Shown: positions 36,427-45,323, counted from the first letter of the stretch. The stretch is DNA of 64,000 nucleotides from Acetobacteraceae bacterium (GCA_022842185.1 JALHQB010000012.1:1-64000), one strand, 5' to 3'. Numbers and translations are program-made. The notes: generated from the sequence alone by a model not told the origin.

Positions 36427-37597
36427 AGCCAGGCAGGCCGAGCACGTTCTTGGACAGGATGTTGCGCTGGATCTCGTTCGACCCGCCATAGATTGTGGCC
36501 GGGCGCGCCTGGATGTACTGGCCCGTCGGGTTGAGGTTCCGGTTGCCTTCCATCGGTTCCAGCAGGCCGGCATTCTCGCCAGCGATCTCCAGCATCGTAT
36601 CCGTGATGCGCTGGAACAATTCGGTCTGGAACACTTTCAACATGGACACATCGGCGCCAAGGGTTTCCCCCCGCCGCAGCTTGTCGACGAAGGTGCCGTA
36701 GAGCGACTTCAGGTCCTCGAGGTCCAGGCGCAGCCGCCCATAGGTGTCCTGGAAGGTCGCTTCTTCCCAGACACCCATCCGTTCCGCGAGCTGCCGCAAC
36801 CGCGTGAAGGCATAGGCCGACAGCCGCGGTGAACCGAGATAGATGCGTTCGAAGGACAGCAACGCCTTCGCCATGTCCCAGCCGCGGTTCGGCGTGCCCA
36901 CCAGGTTCTTCGCCGGCACGCGGACATTGTCGAAGAAGACCTCGCAGAATTCGTCATGGTATTCGAGGTTGATGATCGGCTTCACCGTGATCCCCGGCGT
37001 CGCCATATCGACCAGCAGGAAGGAGATGCCCTCCTGCTTCTTCGCGTTCTTGTCGGTGCGGACCAGCAGGAAGCACCAGTTGGCGTCGGACGCCAGCGTG
37101 GTCCAAATCTTCTGGCCGTTGACGACGTATTCGTCGCCATCCAGTACGGCTTCGGTCCGCAGCGCGGCGAGGTCCGACCCGGCATTCGGCTCGGAATACC
37201 CCTGGCACCACACATGCTCGCCATTGAGGATCTTCGGCAGGAACTCCTGCTGCTGTGCATCCGTGCCGTGGTTGATCAGCAGCGGGCCGACCATGACGAT
37301 GCCATGGTCATTGGTGCGGGCGCAGCCGTGCCGCTCGATCTCCTCGGTGAAGATGATCTGCTTGGCCGGGGAAAGGCCCAGCCCGCCGAATTGGCGCGGC
37401 CAGCCGGGGCACAGCCAGCCCTTTTCGGCCAGTTGGAAATACCAGGGCTTGTTCTCCTCCCAATGCAAGCGCTTGGGCGGGTTCCGCAATTCGGCGGGAT
37501 AATTCGCCTCGATCCATGTGCGGACATGCGTGCGGAACGCCTCGTCCTCCATGGCGTTGAGGTCGGTGGCTTCCTTGGGTGCGATGCTGACGGCCAT
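36425..37597 (-). CDS. Acyl-CoA dehydrogenase
   Basis: A 390-residue FAD enzyme with all three acyl-CoA dehydrogenase domains. Seen are WCQGYSEPNAGSDLAALRTE (substrate/flavin region), GQKIWTTLASDANWCFLLVR, and the C-terminal RPATIYGGSNEIQRNILSKN, close to the IYEGTNEIQR block of the family but with G where some members have the catalytic Glu. It is the last gene of the leftward operon 44693-36425 and pairs with a shorter, diverged dehydrogenase at 38365, as in steroid, bile-acid or branched acyl-CoA pathways where two subunits make a heteromer. It starts 3 bases after the enoyl-CoA hydratase region and ends inside an F repeat. Confidence 0.9.
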   Translation of the reverse strand: MAVSIAPKEATDLNAMEDEAFRTHVRTWIEANYPAELRNPPKRLHWEENKPWYFQLAEKGWLCPGWPRQFGGLGLSPAKQIIFTEEIERHGCARTNDHGIVMVGPLLINHGTDAQQQEFLPKILNGEHVWCQGYSEPNAGSDLAALRTEAVLDGDEYVVNGQKIWTTLASDANWCFLLVRTDKNAKKQEGISFLLVDMATPGITVKPIINLEYHDEFCEVFFDNVRVPAKNLVGTPNRGWDMAKALLSFERIYLGSPRLSAYAFTRLRQLAERMGVWEEATFQDTYGRLRLDLEDLKSLYGTFVDKLRRGETLGADVSMLKVFQTELFQRITDTMLEIAGENAGLLEPMEGNRNLNPTGQYIQARPATIYGGSNEIQRNILSKNVLGLPG

Positions 37598-37600
37598 GGT

Positions 37601-38368
37601 TCAGCCTCCAAACTTCGGCGTGCGCTTCTCAAGGAATGCCGAGCGGCCTTCCTGGAAGTCGGATGTTGTGAACAGCAGGCCCTGGAAGGTGGCCTCATCG
37701 GCCAGCGCCTCATCCAGGCCTTCCGACAGGATCTTCTTGGTCAGTTCGATCGGCCCAGCGGCGGATGCGGCCAGCGTCCGCGCCTTGTCCAGCGCGACCT
37801 CCAGCGCCTTGCCCGGCGGGGCCAGGTAATCCACCAGCCCGATCTGCTCGCCTTCAATTGCGCCCGTCACTTCATGGTAGAATAGGATTCGGCGCGCCCG
37901 CCCGACGCTGACCCGCCGAGGCAGGAAGTACGGCAGGCCCATATCGGCCATCAGCCCGATCTTGCCGAAGCCGGCGACGAAGCGCGCATCTTCCGCCGCC
38001 ACGATGGTGTCGCAGGCGCAGGCCACTGCCATGCCGGCCCCGGCCGCCCAGCCTTCAACAGCGGCGACGATCGGCTTCGCGCCCCGCGCCATCAGCCGCA
38101 CCAGCCGATGCGTGCGGCGCATGCGTTCACGTCCATCCAGCGCGGTGCCGACATCCATCGAGGATATGTCGCCGCCAGCACAGAAGGTGCCGGCCGCGCC
38201 GGTTATGACTATGGCGCGCACCGCCTTGTCCGCATGCGCGCGTTCCAGCGCGTCTTCCAGCGCCGCGCGCACGGCGGGCGCGATGGCGTTCTTGCGCTGC
38301 GGATAATCGATGGTCAGGACCAGGACGTTGCCGTCCATGTCCTCCCGGACGCGAGCGGCGTCGCTCAT
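37601..38368 (-). CDS. Enoyl-CoA hydratase/isomerase family protein
   Basis: A 255-residue crotonase-fold enzyme. Oxyanion-hole segments are visible: GAAGTFCAGGDISSMDVG and AAVEGWAAGAGMAVACACDT, and the C-terminal helix ends FLEKRTPKFGG. The acid residue after AARFVAGFGKIGLMADMGLP is not a clear Glu of the hydratase type, so isomerase or other crotonase chemistry is possible. It overlaps the upstream dehydrogenase stop by 4 bases and lies between the two acyl-CoA dehydrogenase genes, so it should act on the same acyl chain. Confidence 0.87.
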   Translation of the reverse strand: MSDAARVREDMDGNVLVLTIDYPQRKNAIAPAVRAALEDALERAHADKAVRAIVITGAAGTFCAGGDISSMDVGTALDGRERMRRTHRLVRLMARGAKPIVAAVEGWAAGAGMAVACACDTIVAAEDARFVAGFGKIGLMADMGLPYFLPRRVSVGRARRILFYHEVTGAIEGEQIGLVDYLAPPGKALEVALDKARTLAASAAGPIELTKKILSEGLDEALADEATFQGLLFTTSDFQEGRSAFLEKRTPKFGG

Positions 38369-39423
38369 TCCACATCCTCCGGCGCCAGCGCCATGAAGCG
38401 GCGGCGATGCAGCGCGGCAGAGCCGTACTGATTCATGATCACCATGCCGCGCCGCAGATACAGCCCGACATCATATTCATCGGTATAGCCGATGCCGCCA
38501 TGCAGTTGGATGCATTGGCGCAGCACGAACATTCCCGATTCCGTCGCGCGATGCTTGGCCTTCGACACCGCCGCCTGGCGCACCGCGCCGGTCGCGCCGT
38601 CATCCAGCACCGCGGCCGCGGTTTCCACCGCCGCCCGCGTCAGCGCGATATGGATCTTCAAATCCGCCGCACGGTGCTGCAAGGATTGGAAGGTGCCGAT
38701 GATCCGCCCGAATTGCTGGCGGGTCTTCAGATACCCCAGCGTCAGTTCGAACGCCTTTTCCATCAGCCCCAGCATCTGACCGGCGGTTGCCAGCGCGGCT
38801 TCATCCAGCGCATGTTCCAGCACCGCGCCGATATCGTCCGCAATGCGCGACGCCCGCGACAAGTCGGCCCGCAGCGTGCCGACGAAGCCGCCATCCATGG
38901 TCTTCTCGAGCACCACATCCGCACCAGTCGCGTCCAGCGACACCAGCGCGATCCGGTTGCCCTCCCGCACCGGCAGCAGGAACACATCCGCCCCGCCCGC
39001 ATACGGGATGAACACCCGCGGCGCATCGCCCGTACCTGGGGCGGCGATGCTGTCGGCCTTTTCCTGCCACGCGGTCAGCACGACCTTCCCACTGTCCAGC
39101 AACGCCTTGTCATCGGAGGCCGCCAGCAGCCGTGCCGAAAGCATCGCAGGAATCAGCGGCTCCGGCACCAGCCCCGCGCCGAGCACCTCGGTCAGCGCCA
39201 CCGCTTCGGACATGCCAAGGCCCGCACCACCGGCGGCCTCAGGGACCGCCAGGCCAATCCAGCCCAGTGATGCCATTTCGGCGAACACCTCGCGCGAAAA
39301 GCCCGGTGCCACGAAACGCTGCGCCCGCACGCGCTTGGTGTCTCCGCCGCGCGGGGCAACCGCGCCCGCACTGTCGCGGATCATGCGGATGGATTCGGAT
39401 CGGTCGTCCAATGCTTGGCTCAT
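38365..39423 (-). CDS. Acyl-CoA dehydrogenase, short diverged form
   Basis: A 352-residue acyl-CoA dehydrogenase of the shorter class. N-terminal GFSREVFAEMASLGWIGLAV, middle beta domain, and C-terminal TRQQFGRIIGTFQSLQHRAA and LHGGIGYTDEYDVGLYLRRG are the family pattern. Such forms lack some flavin-binding elements and function with a partner subunit, here probably the 390-residue enzyme at 36425. The start at 39423 directly follows an E-family repeat, and the ATG context has GAGGGAACG; the open frame continues upstream through the repeat but is unconserved. ATGA overlap with the enoyl-CoA hydratase gene. Confidence 0.88.
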   Translation of the reverse strand: MSQALDDRSESIRMIRDSAGAVAPRGGDTKRVRAQRFVAPGFSREVFAEMASLGWIGLAVPEAAGGAGLGMSEAVALTEVLGAGLVPEPLIPAMLSARLLAASDDKALLDSGKVVLTAWQEKADSIAAPGTGDAPRVFIPYAGGADVFLLPVREGNRIALVSLDATGADVVLEKTMDGGFVGTLRADLSRASRIADDIGAVLEHALDEAALATAGQMLGLMEKAFELTLGYLKTRQQFGRIIGTFQSLQHRAADLKIHIALTRAAVETAAAVLDDGATGAVRQAAVSKAKHRATESGMFVLRQCIQLHGGIGYTDEYDVGLYLRRGMVIMNQYGSAALHRRRFMALAPEDVE

Positions 39424-39441
39424 CGTTCCCTCAAGACAAGG

Positions 39442-39511
39442 TCGGGGGAGAGAACTCCCCCGATCCCCCTCCTTCTTCTGACTGGGCGCCTCGCCGGTGG
39501 CGAGGCGCAGC
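39442..39511 (-). repeat. Hairpin 3' repeat, family E copy 2
   Basis: Begins 3 bases after the stop of the CoA-transferase B gene and reads with it. GCGCCTCGCC (39500-39509 on the plus strand as GGCGAGGCGC) pairs with 39486-39494 around a short loop, then GAAGAAGGAGGGGGATCGGGG and the hairpin GGGGGAG/CTCCCCC at 39444-39461. The same block order as at 26333. Confidence 0.65.
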
Positions 39512-39514
39512 ACT

Positions 39515-40156
39515 TCACTGGGTGTGCAGCACGGCGCCCGAAGCAGCCTGGACCTCGGCCAGCGTCAGGCCGGGTGCCAGATCCACCACCACGAAGCCTT
39601 TCTCAGCCGAAACATCGAACACGCCGAGATTCGTGTACACGCGCTTCACCGCACCCGGCGTCGTCAGCGGGTATCCGCATTTCTCCACCAGCTTCGGGCG
39701 GCCATCCTTCGTGGTGTGCTCCATGATGACCCACAGGCGCTTCGCACCCGCGCCAAGGTCCATCGCACCACCCACCGCCGGCGCGGTGTCGTTCTCGCTG
39801 GTCGCCCAATTCGCGATGTCGCCATTCTGCGCAACCTCGAACGCGCCGAGCACGCACAGATCGATGTGCCCACCACGGATCATCGCGAAGGAATCCGCGT
39901 GGTGGCAATACGACCCGCCCGGCCGGAGCGTCACCGGCTGCTTGCCGGCATTCACCAGCCAAGGGTCGATGTTCTCCTTCGCCGGCGCCGGCCCCATGCC
40001 GAGAATCCCATTCTCGGAATGCAGGATCACCTCCCGATCCAGCGGCACGAAATCACCGACCATGGTCGGGATTCCAATGCCGAGATTCACATACCACCCC
40101 TCGGGGATGTCCTGCGCCAGGCGCGCGGCCATGGCCTTGCGGTCGAAACCCTGCAT
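39515..40156 (-). CDS. 3-oxoacid CoA-transferase subunit B
   Basis: A 213-residue class I CoA-transferase beta subunit. The covalent-intermediate glutamate is Glu48 in REVILHSENGILGMGP. The start reads MQGFDRKAMAARLAQDIPEG, with NLGIGIPTMVGDFVP. With the A subunit it moves CoA from succinyl-CoA to a 3-oxoacid (ScoAB or PcaIJ type) or between related acids. Thirteen bases separate it from the A subunit gene. Acting with the acyl-CoA genes around it, it probably activates the pathway's acid or recovers CoA at its end. scoB versus pcaJ cannot be decided from this. Confidence 0.9.
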   Translation of the reverse strand: MQGFDRKAMAARLAQDIPEGWYVNLGIGIPTMVGDFVPLDREVILHSENGILGMGPAPAKENIDPWLVNAGKQPVTLRPGGSYCHHADSFAMIRGGHIDLCVLGAFEVAQNGDIANWATSENDTAPAVGGAMDLGAGAKRLWVIMEHTTKDGRPKLVEKCGYPLTTPGAVKRVYTNLGVFDVSAEKGFVVVDLAPGLTLAEVQAASGAVLHTQ

Positions 40157-40169
40157 GTCCTGCTGCTCC

Positions 40170-40850
40170 CTATGCCCAGTCCGGCCCGCGATCCACCTGG
40201 ATCACGCGGTTCACGAAGATGCCCGGCGTATGCACATTCTCCGGCACCAACTCACCCAATTCGCGGATATGCGACACCTGCGCGATCGTCATGGTGGCCG
40301 CCATCGCAATCACCGGATTGAAGTTCCGCCCCGAGGCCCGATAGGTCAGGTTGCCCCAGCGATCGCCCTCCCAGCCCTCGACCAGCGCGACATCGCCATG
40401 CAGCGCGTGCTCCATCACGTAGCGACGGCCGCCGAACTCGCGTTCCTCCTTGCCATTCGCCAGGATGGTGCCAACGGATGTGGCGGTGAAGAAGGCCGGA
40501 ACGCCAGCACCTGCGGCCCGCATGCGCTCGGCCATCGTACCCTGGGGCACGATCTCGAGCTCGATCTTGCCGGCGCGATACAGTTCCTCGAACACCACCG
40601 AACCGGCGGAACGCGGGAAGGAACAGATGATCTTCCGCACCCGCCCCAGTTCCATCAGCTTCGCCAGGCCCACGCGCCCGTTGCCCGCGTTGTTGGCAAC
40701 GCAGACCAGGTCCGTGGCACCCTGTTCGATCAGCGCCTCGATCAGCTGGTCCGGCTGCCCCACGGCGCCGAAACCGCCGATCAGCACGGTCGAACCGTCC
40801 TTGATGCCGGCCATGGCGTCGGCCATGGATTGAACGATCTTGTTGATCAC
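40170..40850 (-). CDS. 3-oxoacid CoA-transferase subunit A
   Basis: A 226-residue alpha subunit of the class I CoA-transferase. CoA-binding GGFGAVGQPDQLIEAL is present, then VCVANNAGNGRVGLAKLMEL and YRASGRNFNPVIAMAATMTI, ending VNRVIQVDRGPDWA. It lies directly upstream of the B subunit and overlaps the preceding lyase-family gene by 4 bases (ATGA), so both subunits are made from the same operon in equal amounts. Assignment as succinyl-CoA:3-ketoacid (ScoA) or 3-oxoadipate (PcaI) transferase is open; no protocatechuate genes are nearby. Confidence 0.9.
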   Translation of the reverse strand: MINKIVQSMADAMAGIKDGSTVLIGGFGAVGQPDQLIEALIEQGATDLVCVANNAGNGRVGLAKLMELGRVRKIICSFPRSAGSVVFEELYRAGKIELEIVPQGTMAERMRAAGAGVPAFFTATSVGTILANGKEEREFGGRRYVMEHALHGDVALVEGWEGDRWGNLTYRASGRNFNPVIAMAATMTIAQVSHIRELGELVPENVHTPGIFVNRVIQVDRGPDWA

Positions 40851-41689
40851 GTCGAAGGCTTTCCTTGCTGCATCCTGCGGGCTTCGGTCACCAGATCCGT
40901 GACCTCGCGGCTGGTCACCGCATCACCCATGAAGTCGAACTCACCGGCCTTGAGCCGTTCCGCCGCCTGCGTCAGCGCCCCCATGGCATGACGATACAGC
41001 GCACCACCCAGGCTGACACGCCGCACGCCGGCCGCCGCCAGCCGGGCCAGCGGCACCGGCCCGCTGCGTGGCCCGAACACCACGTTCAGCGGCACGGGGG
41101 CCACCGCGCGCGCCACTTTTTCGATGGCATCCATATCCGGCAGGCCGGGCGCATACAGCGCCTCGGCGCCGCATTCCGCGAAGGCGACAAGCCGGCGGAT
41201 GGTGTCGTCCAGATCGGGCCGCCCCTGGAGAAAATTGTCGGTCCGCGCCGTCAGCAGGATGCGGCCCTTCGCGGCCTTCGCCGCCGCGCGGATGCGCGCC
41301 ACAGCATGGTCGAATTCATGGATCGGCGCATCAGGATTGGCCGTCGTGTCCTCGATTCCCAGCCCCGCGAGACCCGCCGCGATCGACGCCTCCACCGTGG
41401 CGACGCAATCCTCGGCTGAGGGGCCGAATCCGTCCTCCAGATCGCCATTCACCGGCAGTCCGGTCAGGCGAATGACCAACTCGGCATTGGCGATCGCCTC
41501 GGCACGGCTGATCTCGGCGGTGCCGTCCGGCCGCCCCATCGCGAAGGCGATGCCCAGGGAGGTGGTTGCCAGCGCCTGGAACCCCGCGCGCTTCAGCAGC
41601 AGGGCGGAGGCGCCATCCCACGGGTTGGGCATGATGAAAGCGCCCGGCCCCTGATGCAGGGCGCGGAACGCTTCATAGGCGGCACTCAT
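40847..41689 (-). CDS. PEP mutase/isocitrate lyase superfamily protein
   Basis: A 280-residue TIM-barrel protein. The metal-site elements are N-G-D-L-E-D-G-F-G and GLGIEDTT, and TARTDNFLQG. The flexible catalytic K-K/R-C-G-H loop of isocitrate and 2-methylisocitrate lyases is missing, since GIEDTTANPDAPIHEF lacks the CGH triad. That favours a PEP-mutase-like, oxaloacetate decarboxylase-like or carboxyphosphonate-lyase-like reaction. It is coupled to both the MaoC-type hydratase (4-base overlap) and CoA-transferase A, so it may cleave the acid released at the end of the acyl-CoA pathway. Function not established. Confidence 0.82.
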   Translation of the reverse strand: MSAAYEAFRALHQGPGAFIMPNPWDGASALLLKRAGFQALATTSLGIAFAMGRPDGTAEISRAEAIANAELVIRLTGLPVNGDLEDGFGPSAEDCVATVEASIAAGLAGLGIEDTTANPDAPIHEFDHAVARIRAAAKAAKGRILLTARTDNFLQGRPDLDDTIRRLVAFAECGAEALYAPGLPDMDAIEKVARAVAPVPLNVVFGPRSGPVPLARLAAAGVRRVSLGGALYRHAMGALTQAAERLKAGEFDFMGDAVTSREVTDLVTEARRMQQGKPST

Positions 41690-42555
41690 CCGGCAGCCGC
41701 CGCGTGGCGGAACAGCCCATTGCTGACCACCACCTTGTCGCGTTCGACCACCCGCGCGCGGAAGGCAGCGCCGCCGTCCTCGTGCCAGATCTCCGTGCGG
41801 ATCGTCTCACCGGGGAATACCGGGGATGAAAACCGCAGATCCATCCGTCCGAACTTCGCCGGGTCATATCCACACAGCGCCTTCATCAGCGCGTGGCAGA
41901 CCACGCCGAAGGTGCACAGCCCATGCAGGATCGGCTGCTTGAACCCCGCCTTGGCGGCCACCTCCGGGTCAATGTGCAGTGGGTTGTGGTCGCCGTTCAG
42001 CCGATAGACGATCGCCTGCTCCGGCCGCGTCGCCAAATCCACCGTCAGGTCCGGCGTGCGATCCGGTTCCGCATGCGGCTTCTTGATCGGCCCGCTCGGA
42101 CCGCCAAAACCGCCATCGCCGCGCGCGAAGGTGGTGCCTTCCAGCGTTGCGAGCAATTCGCCCGTCTTCGCATCCGTCACCACGCGCTCATTGTACAGCA
42201 TCGCGCCCTTGCCAGCGCCGCGATCGACAATCGAGGTGATGCGCGAGCGGCCGATAATCTCGCCTTCGGCCGGGAGCGGCTTGTGCAGGACGATCGACTG
42301 TTCGCCATGCAGCACCTGCGTCCAATCAACGCCAGTGTCCGCGTTACGAATCCAGAAGCCCGGATATCCTAGCACCACCGCCATGGACGGCATCGCCTTC
42401 AGCCGCGGCTCATACAGGAAATCGAGCTGCGCCTGGTCCATCGGGTCCTGCCCCAGACCGATGGAGAAATTGTACAGCGCCGTATCCTGCCAGCGGATCG
42501 TCGTGCGGATTTCCGGGATCGGGTAGTTCAGCAATTGGTCGTGGTTGATGGCCAT
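41686..42555 (-). CDS. MaoC-like (R)-specific enoyl-CoA hydratase
   Basis: A 289-residue double hot-dog enzyme. The hydratase 2 motif is clear: RLNGDHNPLHIDPEVAAKAG (catalytic Asp and His), then GFKQPILHGLCTFGV. The N-terminal half (YNFSIGLGQDPMDQAQLDFL) is the inactive hot-dog, as in peroxisomal-type 2-enoyl-CoA hydratases. It hydrates trans-2-enoyl-CoA to (R)-3-hydroxyacyl-CoA, which can also feed PHA synthesis. Its stop overlaps the lyase gene by 4 bases, and its start touches the stop of the ADP-forming synthetase gene, all within one operon. Confidence 0.9.
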   Translation of the reverse strand: MAINHDQLLNYPIPEIRTTIRWQDTALYNFSIGLGQDPMDQAQLDFLYEPRLKAMPSMAVVLGYPGFWIRNADTGVDWTQVLHGEQSIVLHKPLPAEGEIIGRSRITSIVDRGAGKGAMLYNERVVTDAKTGELLATLEGTTFARGDGGFGGPSGPIKKPHAEPDRTPDLTVDLATRPEQAIVYRLNGDHNPLHIDPEVAAKAGFKQPILHGLCTFGVVCHALMKALCGYDPAKFGRMDLRFSSPVFPGETIRTEIWHEDGGAAFRARVVERDKVVVSNGLFRHAAAAG

Positions 42556-44693
42556 CAGTGCGTATCCTCGATCTCGATCACCGCATCGGCGGCAAACGCC
42601 CCCTGGCCTGCCGGCAACACCAGCAGCGGGTTCACATCGACACCCGCCAGCCGCTCCCCCGCGCCCGCCGCGAAACGCGACAACGCTGACAGCGCCGAGG
42701 CCAGCGCCGCCACATCCGCCTTGGGCCGTCCGCGCGCGCCATCCAGCAGCGGAAAGCCTTTCAGCGACCGGATCATCGCCTCGGCTTCCGCATCCCCGAA
42801 CGGGCAGCGGCGGAAGGACACGTCCTTCAAAATCTCGATGAACACGCCGCCGAGGCCAACCATCGCCACCGGCCCGAACACCGGGTCCTTGGCGACGCCG
42901 AGCGCCATTTCCACAGCACCCTTGATCTGCTTTGCGATGAGGACACCTTCGATCCGCGCACCCGGCGCGCGTTCGGCAGCACGCGACAACAGCGTCGCAT
43001 GGGCCTCGCGCACCGCCTCGGCGGAACCGAGGTCGAGGATCACCCCGCCGATCTCGCTTTTGTGCAGGATGTCCGGCGACAGGATCTTCGCCACCACCGG
43101 GAAACCGAAGGATTCCGCCGCGGCGACGGCGTCCTCCACCGAAGCGCAGGCTTTCTCCGGCACCGCCGGGATGCCTGCAGCGGCCAGGATGCGCTTGCCC
43201 TCGGCCTCGGTCGGCGTGGTTGCCGGCAGGGTCACATCCGGCACCACGATGTCGTCCGGTGGCGGCGCAGCGAAGGCGGCGCCGAAGCGGCCCATCGCCT
43301 CGATGGCATTCACCGCGCGCGTCGGATCCTCGAAGACGATGTAGCCATCCTCCTCATACGCGCGCACCTTCTCGGCCGAGGCGATGACGGACAGCACCCA
43401 GAGCCGGTCGGGAAACTTCTCCCGCGCCTGCTTCAGATACGGCCGCAGTTTCGGCGCCATGGTGGTGGACCCGCCGGTCTGCGTCAGGAACACCAGCATG
43501 GATTGGTACCCGCCGGCATCGGCGGTGACCTCCAGGAAGTGCTCGAACATCTCCGTCTGGTTCACCGCCTGGGCGGTGCAATCCACCGGGTTGCGTGGCG
43601 CGGAGAAGGAGATCAGCCCCTTCAGCTTCGCCTGCGCCTCGGCCGGCATTTCGGGCATCGGCACGCCGGCGGCCTCGGCGGCGTCGGAAATCAGCACCCC
43701 CGCCCCACCCGACACGGTGATGACACCCAGCGTGTTCTTCACCGGATAGATCCGCCGAGACGCCGCATAGGCGATGTCGAGCATCTGTTCCGTCGTGCTG
43801 GCCCGCACCACGCCGAATTCGCGCATCACCGCATCGGTCACCGCATCATCGCCGGCGATCGACGCGGTATGGGATTTCGCCGCATGGCCGCCGAGTTCCG
43901 ACCGACCTACCTTCATCATCACCACCGGCTTGCGGTGGCGGCGCGCGAGGTCGAGTGCCGCGATGAATTGCCGGCTTTCGCGGATGCCCTCCGCATAGGC
44001 GCAGATCACCTCGACCTCCGGCGCCTGCGCTATCCAGCCGATCACTTCGCCGAGAGACACATCGCTTTCATTTCCGGTGGTCACGCACACCGTGGTGCCC
44101 AGGCCGCGCGCGCGCGAGGTGGCGAAGAGATGCGTGCCATACGCCCCGGATTGCGAAGCGATCCCGATATTGCCCCGGATCGGCCAGCCTTGCTCGAAGG
44201 ATGTCGAGAACATCGGGTAGAAGCCGACCGCCGCGTTGAACAACCCCAGGCAATTCGGCCCCAACACGCGCATGCGATGCTGACGCGCGGCGGCCACCAG
44301 CCGGTCCTGCATCGCTGCCCCGGCCTCATCCACCTCGGCAAAGCCGGCGGTGAACACGATGGCCGCGCGGCACCCCTTGGCGCCGAGGTCCGCCACCGCC
44401 TGCACCGCCGCTTCCCCCGGCACGGCGACGATCGCCACATCAGGCACCTGCGTCAGCGCGGACACGGATGCGAAGGCCGGCAACCCCTGAACCGTGGGTC
44501 TGTTCGGGTTCACCGGCAGGATGGTCCCGGCAAAGCCCTGGTTCATCATGTAGGCAATCGGCCGCCCGCCGATCCGCGTCGCGTCGTCGGACGCGCCGAT
44601 CACCGCGACGGAACGCGGCCGGACCATGGCATCAAGCGCGGCAAAAGGGTCGCTACGCGACGCGGTGTTCTGGTGACCGCCTTCGGCGGGCAT
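42555..44693 (-). CDS. ADP-forming acyl-CoA synthetase (acetate--CoA ligase family, fused subunits)
   Basis: A 712-residue fusion. Residues 25-150 are a CoA-binding Rossmann domain (RSVAVIGASDDATRIGGRPI), followed by two succinyl-CoA-synthetase-like ligase domains (SGAYGTHLFATSRARGLGTT, then the phospho-transfer region SHTASIAGDDAV). The C-terminal 230 residues are an ATP-grasp domain (EAEGKRILAAAGIPAVPEKA, GFPVVAKILSPDILHKSEIG). The family makes acyl-CoA from an acid, ATP and CoA, or recovers ATP from acyl-CoA. As first gene of the operon it probably provides the pathway's entry CoA thioester. No clear promoter seen in the gap to 44916, which holds a degenerate F repeat. Confidence 0.88.
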   Translation of the reverse strand: MPAEGGHQNTASRSDPFAALDAMVRPRSVAVIGASDDATRIGGRPIAYMMNQGFAGTILPVNPNRPTVQGLPAFASVSALTQVPDVAIVAVPGEAAVQAVADLGAKGCRAAIVFTAGFAEVDEAGAAMQDRLVAAARQHRMRVLGPNCLGLFNAAVGFYPMFSTSFEQGWPIRGNIGIASQSGAYGTHLFATSRARGLGTTVCVTTGNESDVSLGEVIGWIAQAPEVEVICAYAEGIRESRQFIAALDLARRHRKPVVMMKVGRSELGGHAAKSHTASIAGDDAVTDAVMREFGVVRASTTEQMLDIAYAASRRIYPVKNTLGVITVSGGAGVLISDAAEAAGVPMPEMPAEAQAKLKGLISFSAPRNPVDCTAQAVNQTEMFEHFLEVTADAGGYQSMLVFLTQTGGSTTMAPKLRPYLKQAREKFPDRLWVLSVIASAEKVRAYEEDGYIVFEDPTRAVNAIEAMGRFGAAFAAPPPDDIVVPDVTLPATTPTEAEGKRILAAAGIPAVPEKACASVEDAVAAAESFGFPVVAKILSPDILHKSEIGGVILDLGSAEAVREAHATLLSRAAERAPGARIEGVLIAKQIKGAVEMALGVAKDPVFGPVAMVGLGGVFIEILKDVSFRRCPFGDAEAEAMIRSLKGFPLLDGARGRPKADVAALASALSALSRFAAGAGERLAGVDVNPLLVLPAGQGAFAADAVIEIEDTH

Positions 44694-44782
44694 GGACGTT
44701 TCCTCTCAGACTGTCGCCGGAGGGTGACGCCACGCGCTGCGCCGGGCAAGGGGGGTCGGCACGAGACCCGGCTTCAAGCCGA

Positions 44783-44876
44783 TCGCGCCTGACCGGAAGC
44801 AGTCAGGCGCGTGAACATGTTCGATCAAGCACGGGCAGGGATCGTTCTGCGGCAGGACGGTCTGGCGCAGGTCGCT
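44783..44876 (-). repeat. Degenerate F-family repeat, copy 3
   Basis: Reads leftward from the 44917 gene stop. It holds GCGCCAGACCGTCCTGCCGCAG (a mutated form of the long inverted repeat), TCGAACATGTTCACGCGCCTGA and TCAGGCGCG, so it keeps the outer GCGCCTGAC/GTCAGGCGC inverted repeat (44785-44811) while the AGAGCG stem has decayed. Confidence 0.55.
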
Positions 44877-44916
44877 CCGGGGATGCGCGGTCGCGGGTGC
44901 ATCCCCGACCGATCGG

Positions 44917-45165
44917 TCAGGCCGCCGGCGTGGCCTCGGTCTCGTCTTCGTCGCCCTCGTCCTCATCGGACTCCTGAGGGTCTTCGTCGTCGGCCATGTC
45001 CTCGCCCACGACGGCAGCGATGCAGCGGCGATACGTTGCCAGGATCCAGTCGGCATTCGCGCCGCCGCTTTCGTCCTTGCCCTCGGCGCGCATCACGATC
45101 TGCAGCAGGGCCAGTGCCACCGCCGCCTCGCTGTCGCCTTCGATCTCGATTTCAAGTCCGTCCAT
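44917..45165 (-). CDS. Small acidic protein of unknown function
   Basis: An 82-residue protein with a folded-looking N-terminal half (MDGLEIEIEGDSEAAVALAL, IVMRAEGKDESGGANADWIL) and a very acidic C-terminal tail rich in D and E (DDEDPQESDEDEGDEDETEA). GGAGACG precedes the ATG at 45165. It is a single gene between the catabolic operon and the lytic transglycosylase. No known domain is recognised; the tail could bind cations or basic proteins. Confidence 0.6.
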   Translation of the reverse strand: MDGLEIEIEGDSEAAVALALLQIVMRAEGKDESGGANADWILATYRRCIAAVVGEDMADDEDPQESDEDEGDEDETEATPAA

Positions 45166-45278
45166 CACGCGTCTCCTTCGCTTGCACGACCGTTGTGCAT
45201 CGCAGGACGAAGCGCGTTCCATCGCCGCATCGTGACAGCGGCAAACTTCATTGTCTTGACCCAATCAGGGCCGGCAGC

Positions 45279-45308
45279 CGGATCGCCTGGCCACCGGCCG
45301 GCGATCCG
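45279..45308 (-). terminator. Hairpin downstream of the lytic transglycosylase gene
   Basis: CGGATCGCC (45279-45287) pairs perfectly with GGCGATCCG (45300-45308) around a 12-base loop, 15 bases past the stop at 45324. No T-run. Confidence 0.4.
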
Positions 45309-45323
45309 AGATGTCCAGTCGGA

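Noticed and set aside
40847-41689. 2-methylisocitrate lyase (prpB)
   Set aside because: The catalytic KxCGH loop is missing and no methylcitrate synthase or dehydratase gene is near.
42999-44792. Plus-strand open frame of about 600 codons across the ADP-forming synthetase gene
   Set aside because: His/Arg-rich, no domain, and opposite a gene with strong CoA-binding and ATP-grasp motifs.
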